DNA of 64,000 bases from Novosphingobium sp. (GCF_030696665.1 NZ_JAUYRV010000052.1:162787-226786); one strand, 5' to 3'; positions 15,188 through 24,204 are shown, numbered from the stretch's first letter. Numbers and translations are program-made. Notes: generated by a model from the sequence alone, not told the origin.

Positions 15188-15928
15188 TTGCGGTTCGATA
15201 ACAAGTGCGTGCTGATCCTTGGCGGAACCGCCGGGATCGGCCTTGCCGCCGCGCGGATGTTCGCGGCCGAGGGTGCGAAGCTGGCGGTCACCGGGCGAAA
15301 CACCGATGCTCTGCGCGCAATTGCCGAGGAGCTGGACGCCCTGTGCATCCGTTCCGACATGGCAATCCTGAACGACACCGAGAAGGCCCTGAACGACACC
15401 GAGGAGGCTCTGGGCGGCATCGACGTGCTGTTCGTGAACGCCGGAGTGGGCGGTTTTGCGATGGTGCCCGATGTCACGCCGGAGTTCTGGGATCAGATCC
15501 ACACCGTCAACTTGCGCGGCGCGTTCTTCGCCGTCCAGAAGGCCCTGCCGCTGATGCGCGATGGCGGCTCCATCGTCATTACCGGTTCCATCGGATCGAT
15601 GGCGGCGGTGCCCGGAAACGTGGCCTATGCCGCCGCCAAGGCCGGTTTGCGGGCGATGGCGCGGATCGTGGGCAAGGAACTCCTGCCCCGCCGCATCCGC
15701 GTCAACATGGTCAGCCCCGGCCCTACCGACACCGAGATTTTCAAACGCGATGCCAGCGAGGCGGAAATTCAGGGAATGCGCGACATGCTCTCGTCCGTCG
15801 TCCCCATCGGCCGCATGGGCACGAGTGAAGAAGTGGCACGCGCGGTGCTGTTCCTCGCCAGCGAAGAAGCGAGCTTTATCAATGGCGTAGACTTGTGCGT
15901 CGATGGCGGGTGCATCGAATTGGGGTAG
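15188..15928 (+). CDS. Short-chain dehydrogenase/reductase
   Basis: A 246-residue classical SDR. The NAD(P) motif GGTAGIG is at about 12-18, followed by NAG, the catalytic Ser in ITGSIGS and YAAAK. The C-terminal DGG is usual for the family. The TTG at 15188 is favoured because GAGG lies five to six bases upstream. A GTG at 15185 is the alternative. It follows the SnoaL pair by seven bases and is likely in the same transcript. An in-frame tandem duplication of seven residues (LNDTEKA/LNDTEEA) is encoded at 15368-15409. It probably reduces or oxidises a ketone or alcohol of the local pathway. Confidence 0.88.
   Translation: MRFDNKCVLILGGTAGIGLAAARMFAAEGAKLAVTGRNTDALRAIAEELDALCIRSDMAILNDTEKALNDTEEALGGIDVLFVNAGVGGFAMVPDVTPEFWDQIHTVNLRGAFFAVQKALPLMRDGGSIVITGSIGSMAAVPGNVAYAAAKAGLRAMARIVGKELLPRRIRVNMVSPGPTDTEIFKRDASEAEIQGMRDMLSSVVPIGRMGTSEEVARAVLFLASEEASFINGVDLCVDGGCIELG
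15368..15409 (+). repeat. In-frame 21-bp tandem duplication inside the SDR gene
   Basis: Two adjacent 21-bp units, each beginning CTGAACGACACCGAG, differ at only two positions and add seven residues to the helix after the glycine-rich motif region. The frame stays open, so the enzyme is probably still made. Confidence 0.85.
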
Positions 15929-15940
15929 GCCCACCCCCGG

Positions 15941-15962
15941 CCCCTCCCGCCTGCGCGAGGGG
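15941..15962. repeat. Small intergenic inverted repeat
   Basis: CCCCTC and GAGGGG, with a GC-rich 10-base loop, lie in the 42-bp gap between the convergent SDR and small membrane protein genes. It may be a weak shared terminator, but there is no clear T-run. Confidence 0.4.
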
Positions 15963-15970
15963 AGATGGGG

Positions 15971-16180
15971 CTATTGCGGCCCGCCCTGCTTGGCAGCTTC
16001 GGCCAGCGTGCTGCCGGTCTTGTCGGGCAGGGTCCAGATGATCAGGTTCATCACCATCACGCCTGCCAGCGTGAGCATCAGGACGGAACGCTTGCGCTCC
16101 CCCCGCCGCAGAAGGAACACTGCGCCACCCACGAGGGCGACGGCGGCGAGCATCAGCAGGGAAAGCGCAGTGTCGAGCAT
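15971..16180 (-). CDS. Small two-helix membrane protein
   Basis: A 69-residue protein with two predicted membrane helices (about residues 5-24 and 33-51) joined by the basic loop RRGERKRS. The C-terminal tail DKTGSTLAEAAKQGG is soluble. I do not recognise a named family. It ends convergently with the SDR gene and is preceded 9 bp upstream by the DUF937-like gene, so the two may share a transcript. The function is unknown. Confidence 0.7.
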   Translation of the reverse strand: MLDTALSLLMLAAVALVGGAVFLLRRGERKRSVLMLTLAGVMVMNLIIWTLPDKTGSTLAEAAKQGGPQ

Positions 16181-16189
16181 CCGGCTCCG

Positions 16190-16549
16190 TTAGCTGCCGA
16201 AGATGCCCTTGGCCATACCAGCAAGATCATTGATCGGATTGCCGTCGCCGTCCTTGTCAAGAAAACCGGTGACTTTGCTCAGGGCTTCAGGGCTTTGGCC
16301 AAGCATCGAAGCGAAGCTGGCGAGCGAGCCTTCGCCGCCGATGTGGCCGACGATTTCCTGCAGTTTCGACGCATCCAGCCCGGAGCTGGCGGCGGCGGTT
16401 TCGATCGTGTCGTTCTTCGACTGGTGCCCGGCAGCCAGCGCGGCGATGGCGTTTTCAGCCATGGCGGGATCGAGACCGACTTTGGCGGCAAGGTTCTTGA
16501 TGTCGACGTTTTGCGTCACTTGACCAAGGATCGAATCAAACAGGCTCAT
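16190..16549 (-). CDS. DUF937 (YidB-like) family protein
   Basis: A 119-residue Ala/Gly-rich helical protein starting MSLFDSILGQVT, with a SGLDASKLQEIVGHIGGEGS segment and an ending LDKDGDGNPINDLAGMAKG. The DxDGDG loop before the C-terminal helix is a hallmark of DUF937 proteins. GGAGGG lies seven bases before the ATG at 16549. No signal peptide is seen. The family's role is not established. Confidence 0.75.
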   Translation of the reverse strand: MSLFDSILGQVTQNVDIKNLAAKVGLDPAMAENAIAALAAGHQSKNDTIETAAASSGLDASKLQEIVGHIGGEGSLASFASMLGQSPEALSKVTGFLDKDGDGNPINDLAGMAKGIFGS

Positions 16550-16619
16550 TGCATTACCCTCCACAGCGGAAGCCGGGAACCATAGTGGCCTTGCGGGAAC
16601 TTGCCAGCGGTGGATGGGT

Positions 16620-17060
16620 TCAATCCGGTTCGCAAATCGCCTTCAACTGGTCGGCACAAACCCCCCAGCCCTCTTCGAAGCCCATGTCGGCGTGGCGCTT
16701 CATGTCATCTTCGGTCCAATGGCGCGCGCGGGCAGTATAGCGCGTGCCTTCGCCTTCGGGTTCAACTTCCCAAATGCCGATCATGAACGGGCCGGATGGC
16801 ATGAAGTCCCCCGTCACCGCGTCCGTCGTGACAAAACGTCGCCCCTCGTCCCAGGCCAGAAACAGGCCGTTGTGCGGCATTTCCTCGCCATCGGGACCAT
16901 GCATGACCATTTCCGAACGCCCACCGGCCCGGCGCTCCTGCGCCACCATCGTGATGTACCAAGGCTTGGGACACCACCATTCCTCCTGCCGGTTTACCAT
17001 GACGTCCCAGACCTGTGCTGGCGGGGCGGCGATGTGACGGGTGACGGAAAGTTCGTGCAT
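16620..17060 (-). CDS. SRPBCC (AHSA1-type) protein
   Basis: A 146-residue START/Bet v1-like protein. The opening SVTRHIAAPPAQVWDVMVN and the C-terminal GWGVCADQLKAI helix are characteristic of AHSA1-type SRPBCC proteins, which bind hydrophobic ligands or co-chaperone substrates. The ATG at 17060 begins directly at the family start. It is 19 bp from a GST gene on the same strand and may be co-transcribed with it. The ligand is unknown. Confidence 0.85.
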   Translation of the reverse strand: MHELSVTRHIAAPPAQVWDVMVNRQEEWWCPKPWYITMVAQERRAGGRSEMVMHGPDGEEMPHNGLFLAWDEGRRFVTTDAVTGDFMPSGPFMIGIWEVEPEGEGTRYTARARHWTEDDMKRHADMGFEEGWGVCADQLKAICEPD

Positions 17061-17079
17061 ATCGGGTTCTCCTTTGCGC

Positions 17080-17727
17080 TCAGTCGCGGTCCGGTGCGCC
17101 AAGCGGGAAGTAGCTGCGATAAGGGCGCGCATCATCGATACAGCGGGCAACGGCGGGCATGGCCAGCAACTGCGCGCGCCAGCCTTGCAGACGCTGGCAA
17201 TCGTCCGGGATGCGCGTGACCCAATCTGCGTAGAAAAGCGACGGTGCCGCCGCACACTCGATCAGGCTGACGGCGTCTGGCCGGGAGTACTCCGCCAGCC
17301 AAGCATCAATCCAGCGATATGCACGCTGCAGACGTTCATCGACCCGCGCCTGCACTTCAGTTGAAACCGAACCGTTGCGGATCGCGTCGTCCACGCTTTC
17401 CTGCGCGGCGTTCATCACATAGCTGTCAAACACGCGGTCAATCATGCGCACCCGGATCGCAACATCCGCTTCCGCCGGCATCAGGGGCGCTGGTCCGGGA
17501 TGGTGCAGGGCAAGGTATTCGATGATCGAGGTCGCTTCGAATACCTCTCGGCTGCCATCGAGCAGCAGTGGGAACTTGCCCATCGGACTGGCCAGCTGAA
17601 CGCGTGCGCCATGCTCGGGAAAGTCTGGTCCAAGCACTTTGAAGGTAAACGGTGTTTCGTTGGCATAGAGCGCGATCAGCGCCTTCCAAGTGTAAGACGA
17701 GAACGGATGGCCATACAGTTCCAGCAT
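17080..17727 (-). CDS. Glutathione S-transferase
   Basis: A 215-residue GST: MLELYGHPFSSYTWKALIAL at the N-terminus, the cis-Pro loop GKFPLL and the glutathione gamma-Glu contact segment EATSIIEYL. An all-helical C-terminal domain follows. AAGGGG lies seven bases before the ATG. It is one of four GST genes within 12 kb on this strand. Its partner genes (SRPBCC, DUF1428) suggest detoxification or ring-opening chemistry, but the substrate cannot be read. Confidence 0.9.
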   Translation of the reverse strand: MLELYGHPFSSYTWKALIALYANETPFTFKVLGPDFPEHGARVQLASPMGKFPLLLDGSREVFEATSIIEYLALHHPGPAPLMPAEADVAIRVRMIDRVFDSYVMNAAQESVDDAIRNGSVSTEVQARVDERLQRAYRWIDAWLAEYSRPDAVSLIECAAAPSLFYADWVTRIPDDCQRLQGWRAQLLAMPAVARCIDDARPYRSYFPLGAPDRD

Positions 17728-17784
17728 CGATTTGCCCCTTGCAGTCCCATCACTTGCTGTCCCGACCACTTGCCGCAGCGCAGT

Positions 17785-18150
17785 TTACGCACTTGCCCCC
17801 AACGACAGAAAAGTACTGAAACCGCCCACGATCATGCGCGCGCCGTCAAATGGCATGTCCATAGGTGCGGCCATTTCGGACATCAGCTTTTCCATCGCTG
17901 CATGAGCAGCATCGCGTGTAGCCTTGTCCGGCCATTCGGCCCAGCTGAACACGATGATCTCGTCGGCAGTCGCCTCGGTCGCACGGTAGAAATCGGTGCG
18001 TTTGCCGTGTTTGACATCGTCTCCCCAGGCTTCGACCACGCGCAGGGCACCGTGTTCGATCATGATGGCATCGAACTGGCGGGCAACTTGTTCGTACTTT
18101 TCGCGGTTGGCGGTGGGCACCGCCAGCACAAACCCATCGACATAGGACAT
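17785..18150 (-). CDS. DUF1428 (YbaA-like) protein
   Basis: A 121-residue ferredoxin-like-fold protein of the DUF1428 family: SYVDGFVLAVPTANREKYE, VEAWGDDVKHGKRTDFYRA and MPFDGARMIVGGFSTFL. Members are small dimeric alpha/beta-barrel proteins with no known reaction. They are common in proteobacteria, often near GST or glyoxalase-type genes, as here. Confidence 0.9.
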   Translation of the reverse strand: MSYVDGFVLAVPTANREKYEQVARQFDAIMIEHGALRVVEAWGDDVKHGKRTDFYRATEATADEIIVFSWAEWPDKATRDAAHAAMEKLMSEMAAPMDMPFDGARMIVGGFSTFLSLGASA

Positions 18151-18239
18151 GACGTCTCTCCCGTGGTTTACCGATTTATCGCCCGGTTGAGCGTTTCAGG
18201 CAAGATGATCGACCGTCAGAACACCCCGCCTGAACACCT

Positions 18240-18887
18240 TCACATCGCCATGATCCGCGCCGCGATCGGCGCTTCCTTTTCGGCCACGGCGGCCCATGCC
18301 GGTCGCGCGGCAACACGCGCATGCCATGCGGCGGTTTTCGGGCGTACGGCAGCGTCCACGCCGTGGCCGACATAGGCAAGCGTGCGGAAGGTGGAGGCAA
18401 CCGCAATGTCGCCAAGGGTGAACATTTCACCCAGCAACCAGCCTTCTTCGGGCACCTGTGATTCGAACCAGTCCACCCAACGCGGCAGTTCCGCCTCGCC
18501 CTGCAACGCCAGCGATTCGTCACCACCAACATTGAGCAGCTTTGGCCCCACCAGCCGGTTGAACAGGATCTTGAGGCCCGATGCGCCCAGCACCGTATCG
18601 GCGAACTCGTCCCAGAACACCGCCTTGCCGCGCAGCTTCGGGTCATCCGGGATCAGCTTGGGGTCGGGATATTGGCCATCCAGATAAAATGCGATGGCGG
18701 TCGAATCGGCCAGTGTGAAGCCATCGTCATCAATCGCGGGGATCTTGCCCAAAGGGCTGCAAGCAAGGAAATCCGGGTCGGTGCTGCCCGGCCCACCGCG
18801 CGCCATATCCCACGAAACGCCCTTTTCCGTAGCGATAACCGCCACCTTGCGCACGAACGGTGAAAGCATCGCGCCATAAAGCTTCAT
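18240..18887 (-). CDS. Glutathione S-transferase
   Basis: A 215-residue GST with N-terminal [20 protein letters not shown], where the Ser of SPFV is the expected glutathione-activating residue, then PLGKIPAI and the binding segment [11 protein letters not shown]. The C-terminal helical domain is complete. It diverges from cobS with a 79-bp gap. It may start the leftward run of GST, DUF1428, GST and SRPBCC genes. Confidence 0.9.
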   Translation of the reverse strand: MKLYGAMLSPFVRKVAVIATEKGVSWDMARGGPGSTDPDFLACSPLGKIPAIDDDGFTLADSTAIAFYLDGQYPDPKLIPDDPKLRGKAVFWDEFADTVLGASGLKILFNRLVGPKLLNVGGDESLALQGEAELPRWVDWFESQVPEEGWLLGEMFTLGDIAVASTFRTLAYVGHGVDAAVRPKTAAWHARVAARPAWAAVAEKEAPIAARIMAM

Positions 18888-18966
18888 CGAAATTCTCCCA
18901 TTCTATCGGACAGGTTCCTTGAAACCTTATTGCAGCGGCGCGCCCGCGCGTATAGGCGAAGCGGTG

Positions 18967-19947
18967 ATGAGCGAACTTCCGAACAGCCACGCGACGACGC
19001 TGCTTGCCGCGCCCGACACACAAATCGATGTCCGTGAGACTTTCGGTATCGATATCGACATGAAAGTCCCCGCGTTTTCGCGGGCTGACGAGCGCGTGCC
19101 CGATGTCGACACGACTTATGTGTTCGACCCGGACACCACCTTGGCGATCCTTGCAGGCTTTGCCTACAACCGCCGCGTTATGGTGCAGGGCTATCATGGC
19201 ACCGGCAAATCGACGCACATCGAACAGGTTGCCGCGCGCCTCAACTGGCCGTGCATCCGCATCAACCTTGATGCGCACATCAGCCGTATCGATCTTGTCG
19301 GGCGTGACGCGATTGTGCTGCGCGATGGTTTGCAGGTTACCGAATTCCGCGAAGGCCTGCTGCCTTGGGCATTGCAGACGCCGACCGCGCTGGTGTTCGA
19401 CGAATACGACGCTGGCCGCCCTGACGTGATGTTCGTGATCCAGCGCGTGCTGGAAACCGAAGGCAAGCTGACGCTGCTCGATCAGAACCGCGTGATCCGG
19501 CCGAATCCTTACTTCCGCCTGTTCGCCACGGCCAACACGGTGGGTCTGGGTGACACCAGCGGGCTGTATCACGGCACGCAGGCAATCAACCAGGGCCAGA
19601 TGGACCGCTGGAACCTTGTCGTCGCGCTCAACTATCTGTCGCAGGAGACCGAGGTCGAGATCGTCACCAAGAAGGTGACCGATCTGAACCCGCAGATCGT
19701 GGCCGACATGGTGCGCGTGGCGAACTTCTCGCGTCAGGGCTTCATCAATGGCGACATTTCGACGGTGATGAGCCCGCGCACGGTGATTTCGTGGGCGCAG
19801 AACAGCCAGATCTTCAACGACGTCGGTTTCGCTTTCCGCCTCTCGTTCCTCAACAAGTGCGACGAGACCGAGCGCGTGCTGGTGGCGGAATACTACCAGC
19901 GGGTGTTCGGCAAGGACTTGCCCGAGAGCGTTGCACACCGGGGCTGA
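18967..19947 (+). CDS. cobS: Cobaltochelatase subunit CobS (AAA+ ATPase)
   Basis: A 326-residue MoxR-type AAA+ protein, the ATPase subunit of aerobic cobaltochelatase, which inserts cobalt into hydrogenobyrinic acid a,c-diamide during cobalamin synthesis. The N-terminal segment [14 protein letters not shown] is CobS-specific, Walker A GYHGTGKS is at about 75-82 and Walker B is LVFDEYDAG. The partner cobT usually follows cobS, but here a terminator and a convergent reductase gene follow. The bolA/J-domain genes that often lie upstream are 16 kb away. The start at ATG 18967 gives the usual length. Confidence 0.93.
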   Translation: MSELPNSHATTLLAAPDTQIDVRETFGIDIDMKVPAFSRADERVPDVDTTYVFDPDTTLAILAGFAYNRRVMVQGYHGTGKSTHIEQVAARLNWPCIRINLDAHISRIDLVGRDAIVLRDGLQVTEFREGLLPWALQTPTALVFDEYDAGRPDVMFVIQRVLETEGKLTLLDQNRVIRPNPYFRLFATANTVGLGDTSGLYHGTQAINQGQMDRWNLVVALNYLSQETEVEIVTKKVTDLNPQIVADMVRVANFSRQGFINGDISTVMSPRTVISWAQNSQIFNDVGFAFRLSFLNKCDETERVLVAEYYQRVFGKDLPESVAHRG

Positions 19948-19970
19948 TTGCTTCCAGCGTTGAAATTGAA

Positions 19971-20000
19971 AAGGCCCCCGCGATTGCGAGGGCCTTTTTC
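19971..20000 (+). terminator. Intrinsic terminator after cobS
   Basis: AAGGCCC-c-CGC and GCG-a-GGGCCTT form a stem followed by TTTTT on the plus strand, 24 bp after the cobS stop. It also separates cobS from the convergent reductase gene. Confidence 0.8.
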
Positions 20001-20032
20001 GTTGCGGACGTTCATGCCCACCCCGCCTCAAA

Positions 20033-21148
20033 TCACCCGTTCGGCACGATCAGATACTTTTCGCCCGTGCGCCGCGCGTTGTATTCCAGCGCCGCTTCAC
20101 GGCTGAGCGCCTGCTCCAGCGTTACGCGCGCCTTGTAGTTGCTGGCAAAAGTCGTGGTCAGTTCCGCCATCACGCGGCGGCGCATCTTGTCCACCACTTC
20201 GGCACCCAGCTTGCCCATCCACGGCGTGAGCAGCCAGCCCGAGATGTCCCAGCTGAAGCCGAAGTTGCGCGTCAGCACGGTGGGCGACAGGTCAAGCGCG
20301 CCATAGATGAAGGCGTGCTTCGGGCTGTTCGAGCCATAGCGGCTATAGGCCGCGCCCGAATTGGCCACCTGTTCCATCACCGTCATGATCTGGCTGACCA
20401 GCTTGCCGCCGCCGATGGCGTCGAAGGCCATCGTCGCCTTGGTCGCGGCCACGGCAGCGGTCAGGTCTTCGAGGAAAGTATCCTTCGAGCTGTCGACCAC
20501 ATGTTCTGCGCCGATGTCCTTGAGGATCGCCACTTGCGCATCGTTGCGCACCACGTTGACGAGCGGGATGCCATCGGCCTGGCAGATCTTCACCAGCATC
20601 TGGCCAAGGTTCGATGCGGCGGCGGTATGCACCAGCGCGCTGTGGCCAAGGTGGCGCATCGTTTCGGTAAAGCTGAGCGCGGTCAGCGGGTTGACGAAGG
20701 CAGACGCGCCCTGCTCGGCCGTAATGCCTTCTGCCAGTTCAAGGCACATCCGGGCGTCGGCCACCGCCAGCGTGGCATACATGCCGCCGGGGAAACTGGT
20801 GACGCGCTTGCCCAACAGGGCCTGCGCTTCGGGCGCATCGCCTGCCGCGATGACGGTTCCGGCGCCTTCGTTGCCCACCGGCATAGCCGCGCCGTGCCGC
20901 GCAGCCATCGCCCGCACCGCCGGATCGGGCATGCGCGCCACGATCTTGCCGTCGGAAAAGTCGGCGTTGGCAATGTCCGCCGGGCCAAACAGCAGGCCAA
21001 GGTCCGAAGGATTGATCGGTGTCGCCTCCACCCGGATCACCACTTCGCTGCCCGTGGGCGCGGAAACCGTGAACTGCTCGAGCGCAACGCTCAGCGTACC
21101 GTCGGAATCGAGTTTGGAAACAAGGCGCTGGCCGTTCAGGTCGGTCAT
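20033..21148 (-). CDS. Medium-chain (zinc-type) alcohol dehydrogenase/quinone reductase-like protein
   Basis: A 371-residue MDR-superfamily oxidoreductase. A GroES-like N-terminal domain (VVIRVEATPINPSDLGLL, PVGNEGAGTVIAAGD) is followed by a Rossmann domain (VHTAAASNLGQMLVKIC, AFDAIGGG). The structural-zinc Cys cluster is absent, which points to the zinc-free quinone oxidoreductase/enoyl reductase-like branch using NADPH. It lies 3 bp from truA on the same strand but is not functionally linked to it. The substrate is unknown. Confidence 0.85.
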   Translation of the reverse strand: MTDLNGQRLVSKLDSDGTLSVALEQFTVSAPTGSEVVIRVEATPINPSDLGLLFGPADIANADFSDGKIVARMPDPAVRAMAARHGAAMPVGNEGAGTVIAAGDAPEAQALLGKRVTSFPGGMYATLAVADARMCLELAEGITAEQGASAFVNPLTALSFTETMRHLGHSALVHTAAASNLGQMLVKICQADGIPLVNVVRNDAQVAILKDIGAEHVVDSSKDTFLEDLTAAVAATKATMAFDAIGGGKLVSQIMTVMEQVANSGAAYSRYGSNSPKHAFIYGALDLSPTVLTRNFGFSWDISGWLLTPWMGKLGAEVVDKMRRRVMAELTTTFASNYKARVTLEQALSREAALEYNARRTGEKYLIVPNG

Positions 21149-21151
21149 TTT

Positions 21152-21901
21152 CTACTCTCCGGGATATAGTGCCCGGACGAAGTATAGACCTTCCGACGGC
21201 GCGTTAAGTCCTAATTTGCTACGGTCTTTTGCGGCGAGCGCTTCACCCACTTGCGCCACGCTCCATTGCCCTTGACCGACCAGCGCCAGACAGCCGACCA
21301 TCGAGCGCACCTGATGGTGCAGAAAACTGCGGGCGGCAGCCTCCACGATCACGCGGTCGCCCTCACGCCGCACGTCGAGCCGGTCCAGCGTCTTTACCGG
21401 GCTGGCCGATTGACAGTGGACCGAACGGAACGTGGTGAAATCGTGCAGACCGACCAGCAGTTGTGCGGCCTCATGCATCGCGCGTTCGTCCAGCGGCTTG
21501 GCGATCCGCCATGCTTGGCCAAGGTCGAGCGTCAACGGCGCGCGCCGGTTGATGATGCGGTATTCATAAGCGCGGCCCGTGCAGGAAAAGCGTGCGTGCC
21601 AATCGTCAGCCACCTCGATGCAATCAAGTACTGCAACCGCGTGTTTCGCCTTGCGTAGATGCGCGTTCAGGGCTTCGAACATACGGAAGGGATCGAAGCT
21701 GCGCGAAAGATCGAAGTGCGCGCGCATGCCGAGCGCGTGAACGCCAGTATCAGTGCGACCGGCAGCATGGACCGCCACCGTCTCTGCGGTAACGGAATAA
21801 ACCGCGTCTTCCAGCGCCTGCTGGACGCTGGGGCCATGCGACTGGCGCTGGTAGCCCTGATAGGCCGCACCGTTCCATTCGAGGGTTAGGGCAAAGCGCA
21901 T
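21152..21901 (-). CDS. truA: tRNA pseudouridine(38-40) synthase TruA
   Basis: A 249-residue TruA. It isomerises uridines 38-40 in the anticodon stem-loop. The catalytic Asp lies in [12 protein letters not shown] at about residue 51, and the RRxPLTLD-type and [11 protein letters not shown] motifs are in place. Its start overlaps the fmt stop by one base (TGATG), the usual fmt-truA coupling. Confidence 0.96.
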   Translation of the reverse strand: MRFALTLEWNGAAYQGYQRQSHGPSVQQALEDAVYSVTAETVAVHAAGRTDTGVHALGMRAHFDLSRSFDPFRMFEALNAHLRKAKHAVAVLDCIEVADDWHARFSCTGRAYEYRIINRRAPLTLDLGQAWRIAKPLDERAMHEAAQLLVGLHDFTTFRSVHCQSASPVKTLDRLDVRREGDRVIVEAAARSFLHHQVRSMVGCLALVGQGQWSVAQVGEALAAKDRSKLGLNAPSEGLYFVRALYPGE

Positions 21902-22806
21902 CAGCCGAGCCGCGTCCCCGCCACAATCGCCCGCCCACGCAGCAGTGACGCTGCGTCCATCGCCGGACGCCCGGCCCGCTGGACCAACACAGGCCGGATC
22001 GCGCCCTGCCCGCAGGCGATGGTTAGCGCATCGTCAAGCGTCTCACCCGCATCACCCTCAACGTCGGCAACTTCCGCAGCGAGCACCCGATACCGCTCGC
22101 CCTCAAGCTCGAAAAACGCCCCCGGTGCGGGCGCAAAGGCGCGGACCTGTCGTTCGACGTTCACAGCATCACCGGTAAAATCGAGCCGGCTTTCGGCCTT
22201 TTCGATCTTGTGGGCATAAGTAACGCCCTCCTCAGGCTGCACGACCGGCTGATAAGCGCCAAGGTCTGCCAGCACCCGAACCATCAACCCCGCGCCCTTC
22301 TCCGCCAATTCGGCCGTAAGATCGCCCGCCGTCTTGCTATCGACCGGCGTTTCCACTGTCGCCAGCATCGGCCCGGTGTCCAACCCGCGCTCCATCTGCA
22401 TGATCGTGACGCCGGTCATGGCATCGCCTGCAAGGATCGCGCGCTGCACCGGCGCGGCACCGCGCCAGCGCGGCAGCAGCGAGCCGTGGACATTGAGGCA
22501 ACCCCGCTTTGGCGCATCCAGCACCGCCTGGGGCAGAATCAAACCATAGGCGGCCACCACCGCAATGTCGGCCTCCAGCGCCGCAAAGGCCGCCTGCTCG
22601 TCAGCACCTTTCAGCGAAACCGGTGTGCGCACCTCGATGCCGTGCGCCTCTGCCGCCAGATGAACGGCTGAAGGTTGCAGCTTCTTGCCTCGCCCCGCAG
22701 CGCGCGGCGGCTGGCTGTAGGCGGCCACCACATCGTGCCCTGCGGCCATCAGCGCTTCCAACGTCGGCACCGCAAATTGGGGCGTTCCCATGAAGATGAT
22801 GCGCAT
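21901..22806 (-). CDS. fmt: Methionyl-tRNA formyltransferase
   Basis: A 301-residue enzyme that formylates initiator Met-tRNA with 10-formyl-THF. The start [19 protein letters not shown], the catalytic region [18 protein letters not shown] and GLDTGPML are diagnostic. The C-terminal OB-like domain is present. The ATG at 22806 is 52 bp from the divergent recR. The usual partner def lies nearby at 23603 but on the other strand and after recR. Confidence 0.96.
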   Translation of the reverse strand: MRIIFMGTPQFAVPTLEALMAAGHDVVAAYSQPPRAAGRGKKLQPSAVHLAAEAHGIEVRTPVSLKGADEQAAFAALEADIAVVAAYGLILPQAVLDAPKRGCLNVHGSLLPRWRGAAPVQRAILAGDAMTGVTIMQMERGLDTGPMLATVETPVDSKTAGDLTAELAEKGAGLMVRVLADLGAYQPVVQPEEGVTYAHKIEKAESRLDFTGDAVNVERQVRAFAPAPGAFFELEGERYRVLAAEVADVEGDAGETLDDALTIACGQGAIRPVLVQRAGRPAMDAASLLRGRAIVAGTRLG

Positions 22807-22858
22807 AAGCTGTAAACAAGGCCTTCCGTTTGTCGCCCCCGGCCCTATCTGTGCTGTC

Positions 22859-23455
22859 ATGGCATCGCAAGAGATCGAGGCGCTTTCCGGCGCATTGGCG
22901 CGGTTACCGGGGCTTGGGCCAAGGTCGGCCCGGCGCGCGGTGCTCTGGCTGATCAAGCGGCGAGAGACGGCGCTGCCGCAATTGCTGGCCGCGCTCACCC
23001 AAGTGCAAGACCTGCTGGTCGAATGCGATCTGTGCGGGAACGTCGACACCACCAACCCCTGCGGCATCTGCACCGATCCCCGGCGCGACCAGCGCTCGAT
23101 CTGCGTGGTTGAGGAAGTGGCCGACCTGTGGGCGCTTGATCGCGCGCGGCTGTTCACCGGCAAATACCACGTGCTGGGCGGCAGGCTATCTGCATTGGAA
23201 GGCGTGCGGCCCGAAGACCTGACCATCGGCCAGTTGCTTGATCGCGTGGCGCAGGGCGGGATCGACGAGGTCGTCCTTGCCATGAATGCCACGCTGGAGG
23301 GCCAGACCACCGCGCATTACATTGCCGAACGGCTCGAAGGCGCGGCAGTGCGGGTGACCCAACTGGCGCACGGACTGCCTGTGGGCGGCGAGTTGGACTA
23401 CCTCGACGAGGGCACGCTGGCACAAGCGCTGCGGGCGCGGCGGCCGGTAAGTTAA
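22859..23455 (+). CDS. recR: Recombination protein RecR
   Basis: A 198-residue RecR, acting with RecF/RecO to load RecA on gapped DNA. It has the N-terminal helix-hairpin-helix ([14 protein letters not shown]), the zinc finger [16 protein letters not shown] and a Toprim domain ([24 protein letters not shown]). The short N-terminus fits ATG 22859. It is followed by a long perfect palindrome. Confidence 0.96.
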   Translation: MASQEIEALSGALARLPGLGPRSARRAVLWLIKRRETALPQLLAALTQVQDLLVECDLCGNVDTTNPCGICTDPRRDQRSICVVEEVADLWALDRARLFTGKYHVLGGRLSALEGVRPEDLTIGQLLDRVAQGGIDEVVLAMNATLEGQTTAHYIAERLEGAAVRVTQLAHGLPVGGELDYLDEGTLAQALRARRPVS

Positions 23456-23466
23456 AAGCTGCTGCT

Positions 23467-23543
23467 CCCCCGCGCAGGCGGGGGCCTCAGGCGGTTTGTT
23501 GCAGGGTGGCGTCGCAACCCTGAGGCCCCCGCCTGCGCGGGGG
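23467..23543. repeat. Perfect 25-bp inverted repeat between recR and def
   Basis: Arms at 23467-23491 and 23519-23543 are exact reverse complements (CCCCCGCGCAGGCGGGGG then CCTCAGG), with a 27-base loop that itself contains GTTGC/GCAAC. Related CCCGC(C/G)TGCGCGGG units occur at 45249-45343. This is an intergenic palindromic repeat that could form a very stable RNA or DNA cruciform and stop transcription from recR. Confidence 0.9.
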
Positions 23544-23602
23544 CGCATGGCCCGCTGCGTGACAGCCTTGCGACTCCGCTCCGCATTCCCTATCTGCGCC
23601 CA

Positions 23603-24169
23603 ATGGCCATTCTCGAAATCCTAGAAGTCCCCGACCAGCGCCTGAAGCAGGTCTCCGTCCCCGTCGAAAAGTTCGATGACGAACTGCGCACGCTCGTGTC
23701 CGACATGTTCGAGACGATGTACGATGCCCCTGGCATTGGCCTTGCCGCCATTCAGGTGGGCGTGCCGCTGCGCGTGCTGGTGATCGACCTGCAGCCTGAC
23801 GACCCGGATGCAGAGCCGGTGGCGTGCGATCACGATGGCCACCACCATCACCACACCCCCACCAAGCGCGAACCGCGCGTGTTCATCAATCCCGAAATTC
23901 TCGATCCGTCGGAGGATCTGCGCCTCTATCAGGAAGGCTGCCTTTCGGTGCCCGAGATCTATGCCGAGGTCGAACGCCCCGCCCGCATCCGCGCGCGCTG
24001 GCAGGATCTGGATGGCAAGGTCCACGAAGAAGAGATGGACGACCTGATGGCCACGTGCCTGCAGCACGAGATGGACCACCTCGAAGGCATCCTGTTCATC
24101 GACCACCTCTCGCGCCTGAAGCGTGGTATTGCGCTCAAGAAGCTGGAAAAGCTGCGCAAATACGCTTGA
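23603..24169 (+). CDS. def: Peptide deformylase with a His-rich insertion
   Basis: A 188-residue deformylase that removes the formyl group from nascent proteins. All three motifs are present: GIGLAAIQ (44-51), EGCLS (111-115) and QHEMDH (154-159, the metal-binding HExxH). Between the second strand ([10 protein letters not shown]) and FINPEIL there is an insert [11 protein letters not shown] at 75-85, with six His and one Cys, which ordinary Def proteins lack. It could bind Fe or Ni near the active site or be a passive loop. ATG 23603 matches the standard N-terminus. Confidence 0.95.
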   Translation: MAILEILEVPDQRLKQVSVPVEKFDDELRTLVSDMFETMYDAPGIGLAAIQVGVPLRVLVIDLQPDDPDAEPVACDHDGHHHHHTPTKREPRVFINPEILDPSEDLRLYQEGCLSVPEIYAEVERPARIRARWQDLDGKVHEEEMDDLMATCLQHEMDHLEGILFIDHLSRLKRGIALKKLEKLRKYA

Positions 24170-24204
24170 GGATAGTCGGGACAGGCCAGTTGCCATCGGT
24201 AGTG

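Noticed and set aside
18730..20031. A 433-codon minus-strand frame over cobS
   Set aside because: It is the antisense of the clear CobS AAA+ protein and runs across its terminator.
23825..23857. Run of His codons in def as an engineered His-tag or assembly artefact
   Set aside because: It is internal, in frame, flanked by normal Def sequence and encoded by mixed CAC/CAT codons, so I keep it as a natural insert.
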